From an uncultured Lachnobacterium sp. (GTDB taxonomy: Bacteria > Bacillota > Clostridia > Lachnospirales > Lachnospiraceae), in assembly GCA_900549895.1 (NCBI GenBank), contig URQG01000081.1, forward strand, positions 1 to 7,884: a DNA stretch of 7,884 nucleotides. The letters are read 5' to 3'. A program made the position numbers and the translations under genes. The first letter of the stretch is position 1; every line of letters begins with the position of its first letter. The notes beneath the pieces were generated by a model. That model was not told the origin of the DNA. It saw nothing but the letters and a program-made list of their open reading frames with translations, and did no database searches. Positions 6,202 through 7,884 of the stretch are shown one piece after another.

Positions 6202-7851
6202 TTAATTTGATGACTCCTCCGAATCACTCTTAGAATTGTTACCGTCCGATTTATTATCAGACTTGTTGTCAGAAGCATGATCCTTTTTGTCGGAATCATC
6301 CTTCTTCGTATCGTCCTTCTGACTGTCATCCTTCTTGGAATCATTCTTCTTATCTTCCGAATCCTCGGAATCTTCCTGATCCTTCTTGTCATCCTCTTCC
6401 TGCTTTACCTGTTCCTCCGTCTTTAATGCGGATGCAGCGCTTCTTACCGTATTCTCATCTCCGGAAGCAACCGCTGCTTTTAATGCAGCAAGCGTCTCTT
6501 TATTTGCGCCCTTCGTTCCGATCGTAATGATCTTCGGCGAAGCCTGATAATTACTCTTGTTGAACAGATCGCGGCTCTGCTGCTCTCCGTCCACTTTTAC
6601 GATTTTCCAAAGCTGCGCAACGCATCCTGTGTGCGCACTCTGACCCACGCTCCAGTGACCGATCGGCAGACTGGAATCCAAATTAAACTTTGTCTCCGGA
6701 TCTGTTGTGGAAACCGTCTCACTCTCGAAAGAAATCTCCCGGTTCGACGGACGCGTTTCCTTACCGTATACATTGAAATGGATCACTCCGCCGCTGCAGT
6801 ATCCCTCGATATAGATCGGAGCATCCAGATTATTCTTAAAACGCAGATCCTTGTAATTCCCTGCGATCGCAGCATCCATGGACGGCTGCACATACGATAC
6901 GAGCATCGAATGATTAAAACGCATCGTGATCTCAAGTTCCGCACGGATTACCGCATTATATAAAGTCGTTGCCACCTGGCAGATTCCGCCACCGAAGGAC
7001 TCGACCGTTGTTCCGTTCTGATAAGCGCCTGCAAGCTCGTATCCGTTCTCCAGCGTAAACGGGCTGACCGTCTTGGCCATATCAAAAGAATCGCCCGGAT
7101 AAAGGATCGTTCCGTTGATCTTGCTGCATCCGTTTGTCACATTCTTTGCACGTCCGGCACTCGATGTACTGAAGTCTGTGGAAAAGCTTCCGAGAAGATC
7201 CTGCACCTGTGCCAGCTCCTCCTCGTTTCCACGCGGCTCGACCACATCCGTCACAAGCGCGATCTCATTGTTGGTTCCGTTCCATTCATCGGCAAGGAAA
7301 TCGTTGATTGCATAGACCGAATCGACAATATTGACTTCCACACCCTCCTTGCCTTTTACGAACTGAAAAGCGCCATTCTCACGCACCAGTCCGTTGTCCA
7401 CAGCTGCAACACTGAGTTTATCCGAATCCTTGTACAGTTTCTGTGCAGTTGTCTGCTTATCCACACTCAGATGCATATCAAGAACAAGAGAATTCTTCTT
7501 AAGATCCTGCGTCGTCTTATATCGATTGATCAGGCTTCCCGCACGTCCCACAGCAACCGCTTCGGTCGCCGCTGCATTCACGTCTGCGGTCACTCCCATA
7601 TCCTGTGCGGTCATGGATACCGATCCGGATTCCCCTTTTAATGTAAATGTCGTATCCATCAGACCTGCGACATACTCTTCCACTGCGGACTGTGCCTGCG
7701 CCTGTGTCATTCCACCCACATTGACATTGCCGATATAAACGCCTTCTGCGATGGTAGCTTTCTCTGTTGCCTTCACCGGCTGCGTTCCGGCGAGCAGACA
7801 GATAGCTCCAACGGCTGTCAGTAATACTCCTAAACGCTTTAATTTCTTCAT
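6202..7851 (-). CDS. Exported VanW-domain cell-wall protein with charged C-terminal tail
   Basis: The 549-residue protein starts with a signal peptide: basic MKKLKR, a hydrophobic core at about 7-22, and probable cleavage near 25-30. Residues about 40-205 look like paired peptidoglycan-binding type 4 modules (GVYIGNVNVGGMT is the usual opening). The VanW domain spans about 225-365, with YPGDSFDMAKTVSPFT and ESFGGGICQVATTLYNA as its hallmark blocks. A G5-like beta module runs from about 366 to 446, ending in KIITIGTK. After an Ala-rich linker, residues 484-549 are an Asp/Lys/Ser low-complexity tail with no LPXTG sorting signal or membrane anchor. The family is common in Clostridia and probably acts on or binds peptidoglycan; despite its name, VanW alone does not imply vancomycin resistance, and no van ligase or sensor genes are present. 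AAAGGA lies six bases before the ATG. The promoter is probably beyond the window edge. Confidence 0.9.
   Translation of the reverse strand: MKKLKRLGVLLTAVGAICLLAGTQPVKATEKATIAEGVYIGNVNVGGMTQAQAQSAVEEYVAGLMDTTFTLKGESGSVSMTAQDMGVTADVNAAATEAVAVGRAGSLINRYKTTQDLKKNSLVLDMHLSVDKQTTAQKLYKDSDKLSVAAVDNGLVRENGAFQFVKGKEGVEVNIVDSVYAINDFLADEWNGTNNEIALVTDVVEPRGNEEELAQVQDLLGSFSTDFSTSSAGRAKNVTNGCSKINGTILYPGDSFDMAKTVSPFTLENGYELAGAYQNGTTVESFGGGICQVATTLYNAVIRAELEITMRFNHSMLVSYVQPSMDAAIAGNYKDLRFKNNLDAPIYIEGYCSGGVIHFNVYGKETRPSNREISFESETVSTTDPETKFNLDSSLPIGHWSVGQSAHTGCVAQLWKIVKVDGEQQSRDLFNKSNYQASPKIITIGTKGANKETLAALKAAVASGDENTVRSAASALKTEEQVKQEEDDKKDQEDSEDSEDKKNDSKKDDSQKDDTKKDDSDKKDHASDNKSDNKSDGNNSKSDSEESSN
6205..6402 (-). 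repeat. Low-complexity Lys/Asp/Ser-coding repeat in the vanW-domain gene
   Basis: This stretch encodes the last 66 residues of the VanW-domain protein, built from imperfect short units such as KKDDS, KKDDT and KKNDS, then DNKSDNKSDG. At DNA level the purine-rich minus strand repeats AAG-GAT-GAC-like blocks. Such tracts often vary in length between strains through slippage. The tail is predicted to be disordered and could bind wall polymers or cations, which is inference from composition only. Confidence 0.7.
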
Positions 7852-7884
7852 CTTTAATCCTTTAAATTTCTAAAATTATTTGTC

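Noticed and set aside
6156..6392. Arg/Ile-rich 78-residue minus-strand frame at the end of the vanW-domain gene
   Set aside because: It is a shifted-frame reading of the repetitive Asp/Lys tail; its arginine-rich repetition mirrors the same DNA repeats, and it lies within a well-supported gene.
6202..7851. Possible vancomycin-resistance determinant
   Set aside because: VanW-domain proteins are widespread in Clostridia, and no D-Ala-D-Lac/Ser ligase, VanX/Y/T or VanRS genes are present, so resistance is not supported.

Overview
The window is a single-direction block of eight complete genes, all on the minus strand, so transcription runs from right (7851) to left (188). Protein sequences, strong AGGAG-type ribosome binding sites and roughly balanced GC content point to a low-to-mid GC Firmicute of the class Clostridia. 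Lachnospiraceae is my best guess, based on protein style and gene content rather than any marker RNA. There are no rRNA, tRNA, CRISPR, insertion-sequence or phage features.

In transcription order: (1) 7851-6202, an exported VanW-domain wall-associated protein with a long charged tail. (2) 6133-5132, a PurM/HypE-fold AIR-synthase-family protein that lacks the C-terminal cysteine of true HypE. (3) 5117-4638, an Lrp/AsnC regulator. (4) 4638-3469, a PatA-like class I aminotransferase whose start overlaps the regulator's stop. (5) 3450-2947, TrmL, which 2'-O-methylates the tRNA wobble base. (6-8) 2954-2094, 1947-1096 and 1003-188: EcfA1, EcfA2 and EcfT, the shared energising module of group II ECF vitamin/micronutrient importers. 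A hairpin plus seven-U tract at 66-109 then closes the unit.

Genes 2-6 are tightly packed (gaps of 14, -1, 18 and -8 nt) and are very probably co-transcribed. The gaps before gene 2 (68 nt), before ecfA2 (146 nt) and before ecfT (92 nt) are larger and each contains a predicted RNA hairpin. The two hairpins before ecfT are the most striking. These could set the relative expression or stability of segments of a long transcript.

The functional theme is mixed: cell envelope, nutrient-sensing regulation with amino-acid transamination, tRNA modification and vitamin import. Most of this is ordinary core genome, and I do not see a convincing new defence or mobile system. The points most worth a second look are the orphan HypE-like protein, the ECF module sitting away from its usual ribosomal-protein neighbours (rplQ upstream, truA downstream) with no substrate-binding S component, and the intercistronic hairpins.
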